64,000 bases of DNA, from positions 1 to 64,000 of the forward strand of contig NZ_JAUCZG010000002.1 in the NCBI RefSeq assembly GCF_030373225.1, given 5' to 3'. The first letter of the stretch is position 1, and every line of letters begins with the position of its first letter. This document shows, piece after piece, positions 16,637-26,576 of the stretch. Made by a program: the position numbers and the translations under genes. The notes under the pieces were generated by a model. The model was not told the DNA's origin. It did not search any database and was given only the letters and a program-made list of their open reading frames with translations. The stretch comes from Hydrogenophaga sp. (GTDB lineage: Bacteria > Pseudomonadota > Gammaproteobacteria > Burkholderiales > Burkholderiaceae_C).

Positions 16637-17344
16637 TCAGGACAGCTGCAACGAACGCCAGACGGTTTTTCCCTTGCTGGCCTTGTCGAGGTCGCTCAGC
16701 ACGCCCTCGTGGGCCTGCGCTTCCTGTTCGTTGGCGACCAGCACCGGCAGCGTGAAGCGGCTCAGGTCCACTGTCTCGACCAGCCCGTTCTCATCCGGCG
16801 CGTCGCCCAGGTCCATGAGCAGGGCGTCCTGGCCACGCGTCATGTTGATGTAGACGTCGGCCAGCAGCTCGGCGTCCAGCAGGGCGCCATGCAGTGTGCG
16901 GCCCGAGTTGTCCACGCCGAGCCGGTCGCACAGGGCGTCGAGGCCGTTGCGCTTGCCCGGGAACATCTCCTTGGCCATCACCAGGCTGTCGGTGACCTGC
17001 CCGATCACGGTCTTGATGGAGGGCCGACCCAGCCGCTCGAGTTCCTTGTTCAGAAAACTGATGTCGAACGGCGCGTTGTGGATGATCAGTTCAGCGTCCC
17101 GCAGGTACTCCAGCAATTCATCGGCAATGGCTGCGAACCTGGGCTTGTCGCGCAAGAACTCGTTGCTGATGCCGTGCACCTTGAGCGCGTCCTCGTGGCT
17201 GTCGCGCTCGGGGTTCACATAGAAGTGCAGGTTGTTGCCGGTGAGCTTGCGGTTGAGCAACTCGACACAGCCGATCTCGATGATCCGGTCACCGTTGTCG
17301 GCAGACAGGCCGGTGGTTTCGGTGTCCAGCACGATCTGGCGCAT
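16637..17344 (-). CDS. dnaQ: DNA polymerase III epsilon subunit (proofreading exonuclease)
   Basis: A 235-residue DEDDh 3'-5' exonuclease. Exo motifs are visible: IVLDTETTGL near residue 4, HNAPFDISFLNKEL near 95, and HGALLDAELLADVY near 160, giving D, E, D, H and D. It proofreads for the replicative polymerase. Its ATG shares one base with the stop of fdx, so it is coupled to the end of the isc operon, an arrangement that differs from the Escherichia coli rnhA-dnaQ locus. Length is normal for the family. Confidence 0.93.
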   Translation of the reverse strand: MRQIVLDTETTGLSADNGDRIIEIGCVELLNRKLTGNNLHFYVNPERDSHEDALKVHGISNEFLRDKPRFAAIADELLEYLRDAELIIHNAPFDISFLNKELERLGRPSIKTVIGQVTDSLVMAKEMFPGKRNGLDALCDRLGVDNSGRTLHGALLDAELLADVYINMTRGQDALLMDLGDAPDENGLVETVDLSRFTLPVLVANEQEAQAHEGVLSDLDKASKGKTVWRSLQLS

Positions 17345-17682
17345 CAGTGAAGCTCCTTGGCGTGATTGATCGAGTACTTGGGAATTTCCACCGTGACGTC
17401 GGCTTGCGCCAGCAAGGCCTGGCACGACAGGCGCGAGTTCGGCTCCAGGCCCCAGGCGCGGTCCAGCAGGTCTTCTTCCGTCTCGTCGGGTTCGTTCAGG
17501 CTGTTGAAACCCTCGCGAACGATCACATGACAGGTCGTGCAGGCCGCACTCATGTCGCAGGCGTGTTCGATGTTGATCTTGTTGTCGAGCAGGGCTTCGC
17601 AGATCGAGGTGCCCGCAGGGGCGGTGATGCTCGCGCCCTGGGGGCAGTATTCGGGGTGGGGCAGGATTTTGATCGTGGGCAT
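17344..17682 (-). CDS. fdx: ISC-type [2Fe-2S] ferredoxin
   Basis: A 112-residue ferredoxin with ligands in CDMSAACTTC and LSCQA, as in Fdx of the isc operon. It provides electrons for cluster assembly on IscU. The start at 17682 (MPTIKIL) lies 11 bases after the hscA stop, behind a run of C on the coding strand. The longer in-frame extension reads over hscA and is rejected. Confidence 0.93.
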   Translation of the reverse strand: MPTIKILPHPEYCPQGASITAPAGTSICEALLDNKINIEHACDMSAACTTCHVIVREGFNSLNEPDETEEDLLDRAWGLEPNSRLSCQALLAQADVTVEIPKYSINHAKELH

Positions 17683-17693
17683 GGGGGGGGTTC

Positions 17694-19565
17694 TCAGACT
17701 TCTTCGAGTTTCTTGCCGGACAAGGCCTGGCGAATGCCACGGTTCATGCGGAGTGCGGCGAAAGGCTCCGTGGCCTTGGCCAGTTCGCTGGTGGCGGCTT
17801 CGATCGCCTGCGCGTCCTCGCCACCCACGCTCGCTGCCAGGGTGGCCATGAGGCCGTCGATCGCCTCGCGCTCCGGTGCATCGAGCAGGTCGGCATCGGC
17901 GGCCAGCGCGGTGCGGGTGGCGGCAATCATGCGGTCTGCGTCCACGCGGGCTTCGACCAGCGCGCGGGCACGGATGTCCTGCTCCGCCGTGGCGAAACTG
18001 TCTTGCAGCATGGCGGCGATCTGTTCGTCGGACAGGCCATAGGCCGGCTTGACATCCACGCGCGCCTCGACGCCGCTGCCCTGCTCCTTGGCACTGACCG
18101 ACAGCAAGCCGTCGGCATCCACGGTGAAGGTCACGCGAATGCGCGCCGCACCGGCCACCATGGGAGGAATGCCGCGCAGCTCGAACCGCGCGAGGCTGCG
18201 GCAATCGGCAACCAGATCGCGCTCGCCCTGCACCACGTGCAGCGCCAGCGCGGTCTGACCGTCCTGGTAGGTGGTGAAGTCCTGAGCCAGCGCCGTGGGG
18301 ATGGCGCTGTTGCGCGGCACGATGCGTTCGACCAGACCCCCCATGGTTTCCAGGCCCAGCGAGAGCGGGATCACATCGAGCAGCAGCAGGTCGCCGTCGC
18401 GGCTGTTGCCCGCCAGCGCGTTGGCCTGGATGGCCGCGCCCAGCGCCACCACCTCGTCGGGATTCAGGTTGGTCAGAGGCTCCTGGCCGAAGAACTCGCC
18501 CACCGTGCGGCGCACCACCGGCATGCGGGTCGAACCCCCGACCATGACCACACCCTTCACCTCGTCCTTGCCGATGCCGGCATCACGCAGCACCTTGCGC
18601 ACAGCCGTCATGGTGCGGCTGGTGAGCGCGGCGGTGCAGGCCTCGAAGTCGGCGGGGGTCACAGCCTGCTCGATGGCCCGACCGGCCACGCTGGCGCGGA
18701 AGGTTTCACTGGCCGTTGACGACAGGGCCTCTTTCACACGGCGCGCTTCGGCGTGCACGGCGGCCCGCTCCGAAGCGTCGAGCACCGCGCTCACGCCCTG
18801 TTGCGCCAGCACCCAGGCCGCCAGCAACTGATCGTAGTCGTCACCACCCAGGGCCGAATCGCCGCCGGTGGCCATCACTTCGAAGACGCCTTTGGTAAGG
18901 CGCAAGATGGAAATGTCGAAGGTGCCACCCCCCAGGTCGTAGATGGCATAGACGCCTTCGGAACCGTTGTCCAGGCCATAGGCAATGGCTGCGGCCGTGG
19001 GTTCGTTGATCAGGCGCAGCACGTTGATGCCGGCCAGTTGCGCCGCATCCTTGGTGGCCTGGCGCTGCGCATCATCGAAGTAGGCAGGCACCGTGATCAC
19101 GGCACCGTAGAGCTCGTCGTCAAAGCTGTCCTCGGCGCGAAACCGCAGCGTGGCGAGAATTTCCGCACTCACCTCCATCGGTGTCTTGCGCCCAGCCACC
19201 GTCTCGACCACCGCCATGCCGTCCTGCTCAACCACGCGGTAGGAAAGTTTGTCCACATCGACCAACTGCGCCCGGCTGCGTCCCATGAGGCGCTTGACCG
19301 AACTCACCGTGTTGGCAGGGTCCTGCACCTGCGCGGCCAGCGCCTCATAACCGATCTGCCGGCCAGCGCCGCCCTGCGCCGGGTCGAGGTAGCGCACCAC
19401 GCTGGGCAGGATCACACGGCCATCAACGGCCGGCAGGCATTCAGAGACACCGTGCCGCACAGCGGCCACCAGCGAATGCGTGGTGCCCAGGTCGATGCCC
19501 ACCGCCACGCGGCGCTGATGGGGGTCAAGGGATTGGCCGGGTTCGGAAATCTGCAGAAGCGCCAT
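17694..19565 (-). CDS. hscA: Fe-S assembly Hsp70 chaperone HscA
   Basis: A 623-residue Hsp70 with [12 protein letters not shown] near residue 23, the phosphate motif [11 protein letters not shown], the [10 protein letters not shown] loop, and a substrate-binding domain ending in a helical lid. HscA binds the LPPVK loop of IscU and drives cluster transfer with HscB. It lies between hscB and fdx in the usual isc order; it follows hscB after 31 bases. All ATPase motifs are intact. Confidence 0.95.
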   Translation of the reverse strand: MALLQISEPGQSLDPHQRRVAVGIDLGTTHSLVAAVRHGVSECLPAVDGRVILPSVVRYLDPAQGGAGRQIGYEALAAQVQDPANTVSSVKRLMGRSRAQLVDVDKLSYRVVEQDGMAVVETVAGRKTPMEVSAEILATLRFRAEDSFDDELYGAVITVPAYFDDAQRQATKDAAQLAGINVLRLINEPTAAAIAYGLDNGSEGVYAIYDLGGGTFDISILRLTKGVFEVMATGGDSALGGDDYDQLLAAWVLAQQGVSAVLDASERAAVHAEARRVKEALSSTASETFRASVAGRAIEQAVTPADFEACTAALTSRTMTAVRKVLRDAGIGKDEVKGVVMVGGSTRMPVVRRTVGEFFGQEPLTNLNPDEVVALGAAIQANALAGNSRDGDLLLLDVIPLSLGLETMGGLVERIVPRNSAIPTALAQDFTTYQDGQTALALHVVQGERDLVADCRSLARFELRGIPPMVAGAARIRVTFTVDADGLLSVSAKEQGSGVEARVDVKPAYGLSDEQIAAMLQDSFATAEQDIRARALVEARVDADRMIAATRTALAADADLLDAPEREAIDGLMATLAASVGGEDAQAIEAATSELAKATEPFAALRMNRGIRQALSGKKLEEV

Positions 19566-19596
19566 GGGTCACGATCGGTTCAAAGGAAACAGCAGT

Positions 19597-20121
19597 CTAT
19601 TGTCCCAGCAGATCGATACGGCTTTCCACATCGCGCGCAAAGCGCTCAACGAACATAAGGGCTCTGACCTGGCGGGCCAGTTCGGGCCAGTCGTGTTTCT
19701 CGTCGGCGGTGGTCTGCAGGCCTTCCAGCATGGCTCGTCGTGCGGCGGCCACGTCGTCGGCCATGCGTTCGAGTTCTTCCAGCCCCCCGGCTTCGTCAAG
19801 CTCCTCTCGCCACTGCATCTGCTGCATGAGGAAAGCGGCGGGCATGGCCGTGTTGTTCTCGGCCTGAATCGGCGCGCCGTGCAACTCGCACAAGTAGGCA
19901 GCACGTTTGAGCGGATCCTTCAGGCGCTGGTGGGCCTCGTTGATTCGCACCGACCATTGCATGGCCTGGCGCTGCGCCTGCGCATCTGCGGTGGCAAACC
20001 GGTCGGGGTGGGCTTCGCGTTGCAGGTCTTTCCAGCGCGCGTCAAGCGCGGCCCGGTCGAGCTCGAAGCGGGGCTCGATGCCGAAGATGGCGAAATCGTT
20101 CGATTGCAGGTTCAGGTTCAT
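19597..20121 (-). CDS. hscB: Fe-S assembly co-chaperone HscB
   Basis: A 174-residue J-protein. The HPD motif is at EAHPDRFA near residue 37, in an N-terminal J domain starting DFAIFGIEP, and the C-terminal three-helix part binds IscU. The start at 20121 (MNLNLQSN) is preferred; the longer frame reads back through the terminator hairpin upstream. It stimulates the HscA ATPase. Confidence 0.93.
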   Translation of the reverse strand: MNLNLQSNDFAIFGIEPRFELDRAALDARWKDLQREAHPDRFATADAQAQRQAMQWSVRINEAHQRLKDPLKRAAYLCELHGAPIQAENNTAMPAAFLMQQMQWREELDEAGGLEELERMADDVAAARRAMLEGLQTTADEKHDWPELARQVRALMFVERFARDVESRIDLLGQ

Positions 20122-20126
20122 CAAGC

Positions 20127-20158
20127 AAAAGCCGCCGGCACTTCGCAGTGCGGGCGGC
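20127..20158 (-). terminator. Terminator/attenuator between iscA and hscB
   Basis: On the minus strand GCCGCCCGCACT and AGTGCCGGCGGC pair with one C-C mismatch around GCGA, followed by TTTT. It sits just before the hscB start and would divide the operon into a strongly expressed iscRSUA part and a weaker hscBA-fdx-dnaQ part. Confidence 0.8.
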
Positions 20159-20181
20159 TTCAAAAAGGGACCGTCAGGGCA

Positions 20182-20505
20182 TCAGACCCGGAAGCTTTCG
20201 CCGCAACCACAGCGGTCGCGTTCATTCGGGTTGTTGAAACGAAAGCCTTCGTTGAGGCCTTCGCGAACGAAGTCGAGCTGCGTGCCGTCGATGTAGGCCA
20301 GGCTCTTGGGGTCAACCAGTACCTTCACGCCGTTGTCTTCGAACACGACGTCCTCCGGCGCAATCTCGTCGGCATATTCGAGCTTGTAGGCCATGCCCGA
20401 GCAACCCGTGGTCTTCACGCCCAGACGCACGCCCACGCCCCTGCCCCGTTTGGCAATGTAGCGGGTGACGTGGCGCGCAGCGGCCTCAGAAATCGAAATG
20501 GACAT
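20182..20505 (-). CDS. iscA: Iron-sulfur cluster carrier IscA
   Basis: A 107-residue A-type carrier. The three conserved cysteines are in [10 protein letters not shown] near residue 35 and in the C-terminal CGCGESF. It accepts clusters from the IscU machinery and passes them to target enzymes. It follows iscU after 11 bases and is itself followed by a terminator hairpin. Confidence 0.95.
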   Translation of the reverse strand: MSISISEAAARHVTRYIAKRGRGVGVRLGVKTTGCSGMAYKLEYADEIAPEDVVFEDNGVKVLVDPKSLAYIDGTQLDFVREGLNEGFRFNNPNERDRCGCGESFRV

Positions 20506-20516
20506 GGGTTGGCCGC

Positions 20517-20903
20517 TCAGTGGCTGTGCTTCTTGCGGTAGTCGTCGACCGCCGCCTTGATCGCGTCTTCGGCGAGGATGGAGCAGTGGATCTTCACCGG
20601 TGGCAGCGCCAGCTCTTCAGCGATCTGGCTGTTCTTCAACGCGGCGGCTTCGTCGAGCGTCTTGCCCTTGACCCATTCGGTCACCAGAGACGATGACGCA
20701 ATGGCCGAGCCGCAGCCGTAGGTCTTGAAGCGCGCGTCCTCGATCACGCCCGTGGACGGGTTGACCTTGATCTGCAGCTTCATCACGTCGCCGCAGGCGG
20801 GAGCACCCACCATGCCGGTGCCGACGCTGTCGTCGCCCTTTTCGAACGAGCCCACATTGCGCGGGTTTTCATAGTGGTCAACCACTTTTTCCGAATAAGC
20901 CAT
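20517..20903 (-). CDS. iscU: Iron-sulfur scaffold IscU
   Basis: A 128-residue scaffold with its three cluster cysteines in GAPACGD, TYGCGSA and [10 protein letters not shown], and the HscA recognition loop LPPVK immediately before the last. It receives sulfur from IscS and iron to build clusters. It starts 12 bases after iscS. Confidence 0.97.
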   Translation of the reverse strand: MAYSEKVVDHYENPRNVGSFEKGDDSVGTGMVGAPACGDVMKLQIKVNPSTGVIEDARFKTYGCGSAIASSSLVTEWVKGKTLDEAAALKNSQIAEELALPPVKIHCSILAEDAIKAAVDDYRKKHSH

Positions 20904-20915
20904 GTTCTTTCTCCT

Positions 20916-22133
20916 TCAGTGTGCCGCCCACTGGATGGTGGACAGGTCGATACCGTCTTTGAACATCTCCCAGAGCGGGGAGAGTTCGCGCAACTTCGCC
21001 ACGTTTTCCTTGATCGTGGCCACCGCATAGTCAATCTCGGCCTCGGTGGTCCAGCGGCCGATCGTCATGCGCAGGCTGCTGTGAGCCAACTCGTCGCTGC
21101 GACCCAGGGCGCGCAACACATAGCTGGGCTCCAGGCTGGCCGACGTGCAGGCGGAACCCGACGACACCGCCAGGCCTTTGATGCCCATGATCAGCGACTC
21201 GCCTTCGACGTAGTTGAAGCTCATGTTGAGGTTGTGCGGCACACGCTTTGTCTCGTGGCCGTTGATGAAAACCTCTTCCACGTCTTTCAGGCCGGCGAGC
21301 ATGCGCTCGTGCAGCGCCTGAATCCGCAGGTTCTCTTCATGCATCTCTTCCTTGGCAATGCGGTAAGCCTCGCCCATGCCGACGCACTGGTGCGTGGGCA
21401 GGGTGCCCGAGCGCATGCCGCGCTCGTGTCCACCGCCATGCATCTGTGCCTCGATGCGGATGCGTGGCTTGCGCCGCACATACAGGGCACCGATGCCTTT
21501 GGGACCATAGGTCTTGTGCGACGTCAGGCTCATCAGGTCAACCGGCAGCGTCTGCAGGTCGATGTCAACCCGGCCGGTGGCCTGCGCCGCGTCCACGTGG
21601 AAGATCACGCCCTTCTCGCGGCAGATCGCGCCGATGGCGCCGATGTCCTGGATCACGCCGATCTCGTTGTTCACGAACATGACAGAAGCAATGATGGTGT
21701 CGGGACGGATCGCCGCCCGGAACACATCGAGGTCGAGCAGGCCGTCGGCCTGGACATCGAGGTAGGTCACCTCGAAGCCCTGGCGCTCGAGTTCGCGGCA
21801 GGTGTCGAGCACAGCCTTGTGCTCGGTCTTCACCGTGATCAGGTGCTTGCCCTTGGTCTTGTAGAAATGCGCCGCGCCCTTGAGCGCAAGGTTGTTGGAT
21901 TCGGTCGCGCCGCTGGTCCACACGATCTCCCGCGGGTCGGCATTGATCAGTGCGGCCACTTGTTCGCGTGCGGCCTCCACGGCCTTTTCTGCTTCCCAAC
22001 CCCAGGCGTGGCTGCGCGACGCGGGGTTGCCGAAGTGCTCACGCAACCACGGGATCATGGCGTCCACCACCCGCGGATCGCAGGGGTTGGTCGCGCTGTA
22101 GTCCATGTAGATGGGGAAATGCGGAGTGCTCAT
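20916..22133 (-). CDS. iscS: Cysteine desulfurase IscS
   Basis: A 405-residue PLP enzyme. The PLP lysine is in [16 protein letters not shown], the stacking histidine region in [13 protein letters not shown], and the persulfide cysteine in [15 protein letters not shown]. It supplies sulfur to IscU and to tRNA thiolation. It lies 106 bases downstream of iscR in the classic order. Confidence 0.97.
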   Translation of the reverse strand: MSTPHFPIYMDYSATNPCDPRVVDAMIPWLREHFGNPASRSHAWGWEAEKAVEAAREQVAALINADPREIVWTSGATESNNLALKGAAHFYKTKGKHLITVKTEHKAVLDTCRELERQGFEVTYLDVQADGLLDLDVFRAAIRPDTIIASVMFVNNEIGVIQDIGAIGAICREKGVIFHVDAAQATGRVDIDLQTLPVDLMSLTSHKTYGPKGIGALYVRRKPRIRIEAQMHGGGHERGMRSGTLPTHQCVGMGEAYRIAKEEMHEENLRIQALHERMLAGLKDVEEVFINGHETKRVPHNLNMSFNYVEGESLIMGIKGLAVSSGSACTSASLEPSYVLRALGRSDELAHSSLRMTIGRWTTEAEIDYAVATIKENVAKLRELSPLWEMFKDGIDLSTIQWAAH

Positions 22134-22239
22134 GGCTGGCGTTCTCGAGGCTGGCTGAATGAATCAAAAAATGGACGATGCCGGTGCTGGCTGACACAAG
22201 GCCTGCGCTTGCCCGAGGCAAGGCCCCGGGCCCGCGGGC

Positions 22240-22782
22240 TCATTTGGAAAACGCAACTCCACCCAGTGCGAACACCGAATTGGGCGCGTTGACGCGAATG
22301 GGCTTGACCACCGGTGCACTGGAAATGGCGCGCTTGATCATGGGAGCGTTTTCCACCACCACGCCTTTGGCGAGCTGTTCGTCCACCAGCGACTGCAGCG
22401 AGACAGAGTCAAGGAAGTCCACCATCTTGGTGTTCAGCGCGGCCCACAGTTCGTGCGTCATGCAGCGGTGCCCTTCGCCCAGGCAGTTTTCCTTGCCTCC
22501 GCACTGCGTGGCGTCGATCGGCTCGTCCACCGACACGATGATGTCGGCCACGGTGATCTCGCCCGCCTTGCGGCCCAGCGTGTATCCACCGCCTGGCCCA
22601 CGCGTCGACTCGACGAGTTCGTGGCGGCGCAGCTTGCCGAACAACTGCTCGAGGTAAGACAACGAGATCTGCTGCCGCTGGCTGATCGCCGCCAGCGTCA
22701 CGGGTCCGTTGTTCTGGCGCAGGGCCAGGTCAATCATGGCTGTGACCGCAAAGCGGCCTTTGGTCGTGAGGCGCATTTTCAA
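22240..22782 (-). CDS. iscR: Rrf2-family Fe-S sensing repressor IscR
   Basis: A 180-residue Rrf2 regulator with an N-terminal winged helix (MRLTTKGRFAVTAMIDLAL in part) and cluster ligands in CGGKENCLGEGHRC followed by the histidine of MTHELW. With a [2Fe-2S] cluster it represses its own operon. A match to the type 1 IscR box lies 105-130 bases upstream, overlapping the -10 element, so autoregulation is likely. Confidence 0.95.
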   Translation of the reverse strand: MKMRLTTKGRFAVTAMIDLALRQNNGPVTLAAISQRQQISLSYLEQLFGKLRRHELVESTRGPGGGYTLGRKAGEITVADIIVSVDEPIDATQCGGKENCLGEGHRCMTHELWAALNTKMVDFLDSVSLQSLVDEQLAKGVVVENAPMIKRAISSAPVVKPIRVNAPNSVFALGGVAFSK

Positions 22783-22887
22783 GCTCCTTAAATGTTGGCT
22801 TGACCGTCGTTGACTGGCCCAACGGGTATCACCCCTTGAACCCCTTCTCCGCCCACCCTGACCATTTCTGGTCGCTTCATCGAAGGC

Positions 22888-22912
22888 TTTCCCGACTGTT
22901 TTCGTCGAGTAT
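22888..22912 (-). promoter_or_regulatory. IscR type 1 binding site and isc promoter -10
   Basis: The 25-base minus-strand segment from ATACTCGAC to CAGTCGGGAAA fits the IscR type 1 consensus (ATA-SYY-GAC, central AT-rich spacer, AGTC-RRS-TAT) at about 22 positions. TATACT (22913-22908) overlaps its start and is the likely -10, so bound IscR would block transcription. The 347 bases between uvrB and iscR otherwise hold only the palindrome at 22961. Confidence 0.8.
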
Positions 22913-22960
22913 ATCTTAAAAGCCTACTGATTTGCTCAGCATCTTAATCCAAAAACTCTC

Positions 22961-22975
22961 TTTGTCTAGGACAAA
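22961..22975. promoter_or_regulatory. Perfect palindrome upstream of the isc promoter
   Basis: TTTGTC and GACAAA flank TAG. It lies about 60 bases upstream of the predicted isc transcription start and does not fit the IscR type 1 pattern, so another regulator may bind. On the minus strand it is followed by a short T run, so a weak uvrB terminator is an alternative. Confidence 0.45.
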
Positions 22976-23129
22976 TGGAGTTTCAGACTAAAAAGAATAA
23001 AAAGAGACCAATCAGTCACTTTTGAGCACTTGTGCACAGAGTGAGACATGCCTCCGTGGGAAAACGTTCAGCCGAAAGGGAAAAAAGGGATGGGAAAAGG
23101 CGAACGCAACGCCGGCGCCTGGCCGACCG

Positions 23130-25250
23130 TCAGGCGATGTTGTCCACGCCAGACGCGCCGAAGACCGATGCCTTGAGCCGGCCCAACTGGTCGCGCACAC
23201 CCGCCGCCTTCTCGAATTCGAGGTTGCGCGCGTGCTCCAGCATGAGCTTTTCCAGCCGCTTGATCTCGCGCGCCACATCCTTCTCGCTCATCTCGTCGAT
23301 GCTGGCGCGGTGGGCACTGTCGGCGGCCAGGCGATCGGCTTCCTTGCCCGCCTTCTCGCTGTACACGCCATCGATCAGGTCCTTGATGCGCTTGTTGATG
23401 CTGCGTGGCTCGATGCCCATGGCCAGGTTGTGGGCCACCTGTCTGGCACGACGGCGGTTGGTCTCGTCGATGGCCTTCTTCATCGACTCGGTGATGCGAT
23501 CGGCATACAGGATGGCGCGCCCGTTGAGGTTGCGCGCGGCGCGCCCGATGGTCTGGATCAGGCTGCGCTCAGACCGCAGGAAACCCTCCTTGTCGGCATC
23601 GAGGATGGCGACCAGGGACACCTCGGGAATGTCCAGGCCTTCGCGCAGCAGGTTGATGCCCACCAGCACGTCGAACGCACCCAGGCGCAGGTCGCGCAGA
23701 ATCTCCACCCGCTCGACCGTGTCCACGTCGCTGTGCAGGTAGCGCACCTTCACGCCGTTTTCAGTCAGGTAGTCGGTGAGCTGCTCTGCCATGCGTTTGG
23801 TCAGGGTGGTGATCAGCACCCGCTCGTTCTTTTCCACCCGGATGCGGATCTCCTGCAGCACATCGTCCACCTGGTGGGTGGCCGGGCGCACTTCGAGCTC
23901 CGGGTCCACCAGGCCGGTGGGCCGCACGAGCTGCTCGACCACCTGGCCGGCGTGCGTCTTTTCATAGTCGGCCGGCGTGGCCGAGACAAACACCACCTGG
24001 CGCATGCGCTGCTCGAATTCGTCGAACTTCAGGGGCCGGTTGTCCAGCGCACTGGGCAGGCGAAAGCCGTACTCGACCAGCGTGGTCTTGCGCGCGCGGT
24101 CACCGTTGTACATGCCGCCGAACTGGCCGATCAGCACGTGGCTCTCGTCCAGGAACATCATCGCGTCCTTGGGCAGGTAGTCCGTCAGCGTGGATGGCGG
24201 CTCCCCCGGCAGACTCCCCGAAAGATGGCGGGAATAGTTCTCGATGCCCTTGCAGTGTCCGACCTCGCTGAGCATTTCCAGGTCGAAACGGGTGCGCTGC
24301 TCCAGCCGTTGCGCCTCCACCAGTTTGCCCATGCCCACCAGTTCCTTCAGTCGGTCGGCGAGCTCCAGCTTGATGCCTTCGACAGCGCTGAGCACCTGCT
24401 CGCGGGGCGTCACGTAATGGCTGCTGGGGTAGACCGTGAAACGCGGGATCTTCTGCCGCACCTTGCCGGTCAGCGGGTCGAACAACTGCAGCGTCTCGAC
24501 TTCGTCGTCGAACAGCTCGATGCGGATCGCCATTTCCGAGTGCTCGGCCGGAAACACATCGATGGTGTCGCCGCGCACGCGAAACTTGCCACGGCTGAAG
24601 TCCTGCTCGTTGCGGGCGTACTGCATGCGAACCAGCTGGGCGATCAGGTCGCGCTGCCCCACCTTGTCGCCCACCCGCAGCGTCATCACCATCTGGTGGT
24701 AGCTCTCGGGCTTGCCGATGCCGTAAATGGCCGAGACTGTGGCCACGATGATCACGTCGCGCCGCTCCAGGATGCTCTTGGTGCAGCTCAGCCGCATCTG
24801 TTCGATGTGCTCGTTGATCGCGCTGTCCTTTTCGATGAACAGGTCGCGCTGCGGCACATAGGCCTCGGGCTGGTAATAGTCGTAGTAGCTGACGAAGTAC
24901 TCGACCGCGTTTTTCGGGAAGAACTCGCGGAATTCGCTGTAGAGCTGCGCGGCCAGCGTCTTGTTGGGTGCAAACACGATGGCCGGACGGCCCAGCCGTG
25001 CAATCACGTTGGCCATGGTGAAGGTCTTGCCCGAACCGGTCACGCCCAGCAGGGTCTGGAACACCTCGCCGTCGTTCACGCCTTCGACCAGCTTGCGGAT
25101 GGCTTCGGGCTGGTCGCCCGCGGGCGGATAGGGCAGGAACAGTTCGAACGGAGAGCCGGGAAACCGGACGAACTCACCCTCGGCGGGTGGCCCGTTGTCC
25201 ACCTCAAGCAGCGGGGTCTTCGGCGGTTGGGGCAGTGTGATCGGGAGCAT
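23130..25250 (-). CDS. uvrB: Excinuclease ABC subunit B
   Basis: A 706-residue UvrB. Walker A is [14 protein letters not shown], the beta-hairpin region [12 protein letters not shown], the helicase motifs [20 protein letters not shown], and [16 protein letters not shown], and a UVR domain closes the protein ([22 protein letters not shown] in part). It verifies damage and loads UvrC in nucleotide excision repair. The start is uncertain: ATG 25250 gives MLPITLPQ and overlaps the upstream gene by 47 bases; ATG 25274 would overlap more. No strong ribosome site is visible at either. Confidence 0.95.
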   Translation of the reverse strand: MLPITLPQPPKTPLLEVDNGPPAEGEFVRFPGSPFELFLPYPPAGDQPEAIRKLVEGVNDGEVFQTLLGVTGSGKTFTMANVIARLGRPAIVFAPNKTLAAQLYSEFREFFPKNAVEYFVSYYDYYQPEAYVPQRDLFIEKDSAINEHIEQMRLSCTKSILERRDVIIVATVSAIYGIGKPESYHQMVMTLRVGDKVGQRDLIAQLVRMQYARNEQDFSRGKFRVRGDTIDVFPAEHSEMAIRIELFDDEVETLQLFDPLTGKVRQKIPRFTVYPSSHYVTPREQVLSAVEGIKLELADRLKELVGMGKLVEAQRLEQRTRFDLEMLSEVGHCKGIENYSRHLSGSLPGEPPSTLTDYLPKDAMMFLDESHVLIGQFGGMYNGDRARKTTLVEYGFRLPSALDNRPLKFDEFEQRMRQVVFVSATPADYEKTHAGQVVEQLVRPTGLVDPELEVRPATHQVDDVLQEIRIRVEKNERVLITTLTKRMAEQLTDYLTENGVKVRYLHSDVDTVERVEILRDLRLGAFDVLVGINLLREGLDIPEVSLVAILDADKEGFLRSERSLIQTIGRAARNLNGRAILYADRITESMKKAIDETNRRRARQVAHNLAMGIEPRSINKRIKDLIDGVYSEKAGKEADRLAADSAHRASIDEMSEKDVAREIKRLEKLMLEHARNLEFEKAAGVRDQLGRLKASVFGASGVDNIA

Positions 25251-25578
25251 CGGCAGATTGTGCCGGATGGTCATCTTTGGCGCTGGTGCCGCTGGGGCGG
25301 GCCTGGCGAATCCCGGGCTTGGCCAGGATCTCCACATAGGCCTCGGCCGCGCCCTCTTTCGCCACGGCGTCCAGTCCTGCCATCAGGGCCGACAGGTGCA
25401 CCACCTCGGCCGAATCTTTCGTCGCGCCGCAGCGGCAATCGAAGTCCAGAAAATCCACGCCGTCCGGCAGCTCGCGACGACGCTCGCGCTTGAGGTACTT
25501 GCGGATCTCGTGCTTGACGGCTTCAAGCACACGGTCGCGGTGACGGCCCTCTTGGGTCAACTGAAAGGTTTTTCGCAT
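25204..25578 (-). CDS. DUF6172-like conserved protein
   Basis: A 124-residue protein starting [22 protein letters not shown] (in part) with ATG at 25578. The conserved core includes [27 protein letters not shown] and [15 protein letters not shown]; the C-terminus is a disordered proline/alanine tail. I recall this as a DUF6172-type family common in proteobacteria; its function is unknown. The basic N-terminal half and cysteine pair suggest nucleic acid or metal binding. Its 3' end overlaps the start of uvrB, so it is in the same operon. Confidence 0.75.
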   Translation of the reverse strand: MRKTFQLTQEGRHRDRVLEAVKHEIRKYLKRERRRELPDGVDFLDFDCRCGATKDSAEVVHLSALMAGLDAVAKEGAAEAYVEILAKPGIRQARPSGTSAKDDHPAQSADAPDHTAPTAEDPAA

Positions 25579-25668
25579 GGCAATCGGGCGCGCGGGCAGC
25601 GCGAAGTCGGGGAACAAGTCCGGGAATGAAGGGCGCGATTATGCGCGCCGGGGTATCCTGCGTCGCAC

Positions 25669-26271
25669 ATGACTCCCCGCGAACAACACCCCACGCCCGG
25701 CAAGGACGAGATCGCCCTGCTTGAACCGTTCGAGCGCCTCGGGCTCGACCGCATCGTGCTGGTGAACACCGCCGCACAGGCCCGGGAGGCCTGCGCGGCG
25801 CTGATCGACCATGCGGTCTGGGGTTTCGACACCGAATCCAAGCCCACCTTCTTCAAGGACCAGCTCTCCGACGGGCCGCACATCGTGCAGCTGGCCACGG
25901 CCCAGCGCGCCTGGGTGTTCCAGCTGTTTGATCCGGCCTGCCGCGACCAGGTGGCCGCCTTGCTCGCGGATGACCGCCACACCAAGGCCGGGTTCGGTCT
26001 GGGCGACGACACCCGGCGCATCGTGTCCAAACTGGCGGTGGAGCCCGCGGCCGTGCTGGAGCTCAACAGCGTGTTCCGGGAGCGCGGCTACCGCAAGGAC
26101 ATGGGGGTGAAGGGCGCGGTGGCGGTGCTGTTCAACCAGCGCTTCCTCAAGTCGAAAAAGGCCGCCACCTCGAACTGGGCCAACCCGCACCTGAGCGAAG
26201 CACAGCTGGTTTACGCGGCCAACGATGCCTACGCCGCCGCCCGTGTGTTCGATGCCCTGGGCCTGCGCTGA
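25669..26271 (+). CDS. RNase D/WRN-like 3'-5' exonuclease domain protein
   Basis: A 200-residue single-domain DEDDy exonuclease. Motif I is WGFDTES near residue 52, motif II KAGFGLGDDTRRI near 105, and motif III YAANDAYAAARVFDAL at the C-terminus with the tyrosine of the DEDDy subclass. There is no HRDC domain, so it is not full RNase D. It trims RNA or DNA ends; the substrate is unknown. It is divergent from the DUF6172 gene with a 90-base gap. Confidence 0.85.
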   Translation: MTPREQHPTPGKDEIALLEPFERLGLDRIVLVNTAAQAREACAALIDHAVWGFDTESKPTFFKDQLSDGPHIVQLATAQRAWVFQLFDPACRDQVAALLADDRHTKAGFGLGDDTRRIVSKLAVEPAAVLELNSVFRERGYRKDMGVKGAVAVLFNQRFLKSKKAATSNWANPHLSEAQLVYAANDAYAAARVFDALGLR

Positions 26272-26280
26272 GACGCTGAG

Positions 26281-26493
26281 TCAGCGCCGGCGCAGCGGCG
26301 TGAGCAGGTCGCCCAGGCCGTTGTGGTCGATCTCGTGCATGAGCTGCAGCAGCCGACCCACCTCGCTGCGGGGAAACCCTTCTCGAGCGAACCAGTTGAG
26401 GTAGTTGCCGGGGAGGTCGGCGATCACGCGCCCCTTGTGTTTGCCGAACGGCATCTCCACGGTCAACAAGCGCTCCAGGTCTTCGGGTTTCAT
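26281..26493 (-). CDS. DUF3820 family protein
   Basis: A 70-residue protein with the DUF3820 signature MPFGKHKGRVIADLPGNYL (in part) followed by NWFAREGFP. The family has been linked to putative quorum-sensing-regulated virulence factors, but the role is unknown. It is convergent with the exonuclease gene, nine bases apart. Confidence 0.8.
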   Translation of the reverse strand: MKPEDLERLLTVEMPFGKHKGRVIADLPGNYLNWFAREGFPRSEVGRLLQLMHEIDHNGLGDLLTPLRRR

Positions 26494-26576
26494 GGGTCAC
26501 ACAGGCGGCACAAAGGCCATCAAAAGTGGCGCCATGCTAACGCGGCATCGGTGTCCGGTCGCTGATACTTGTCGAC

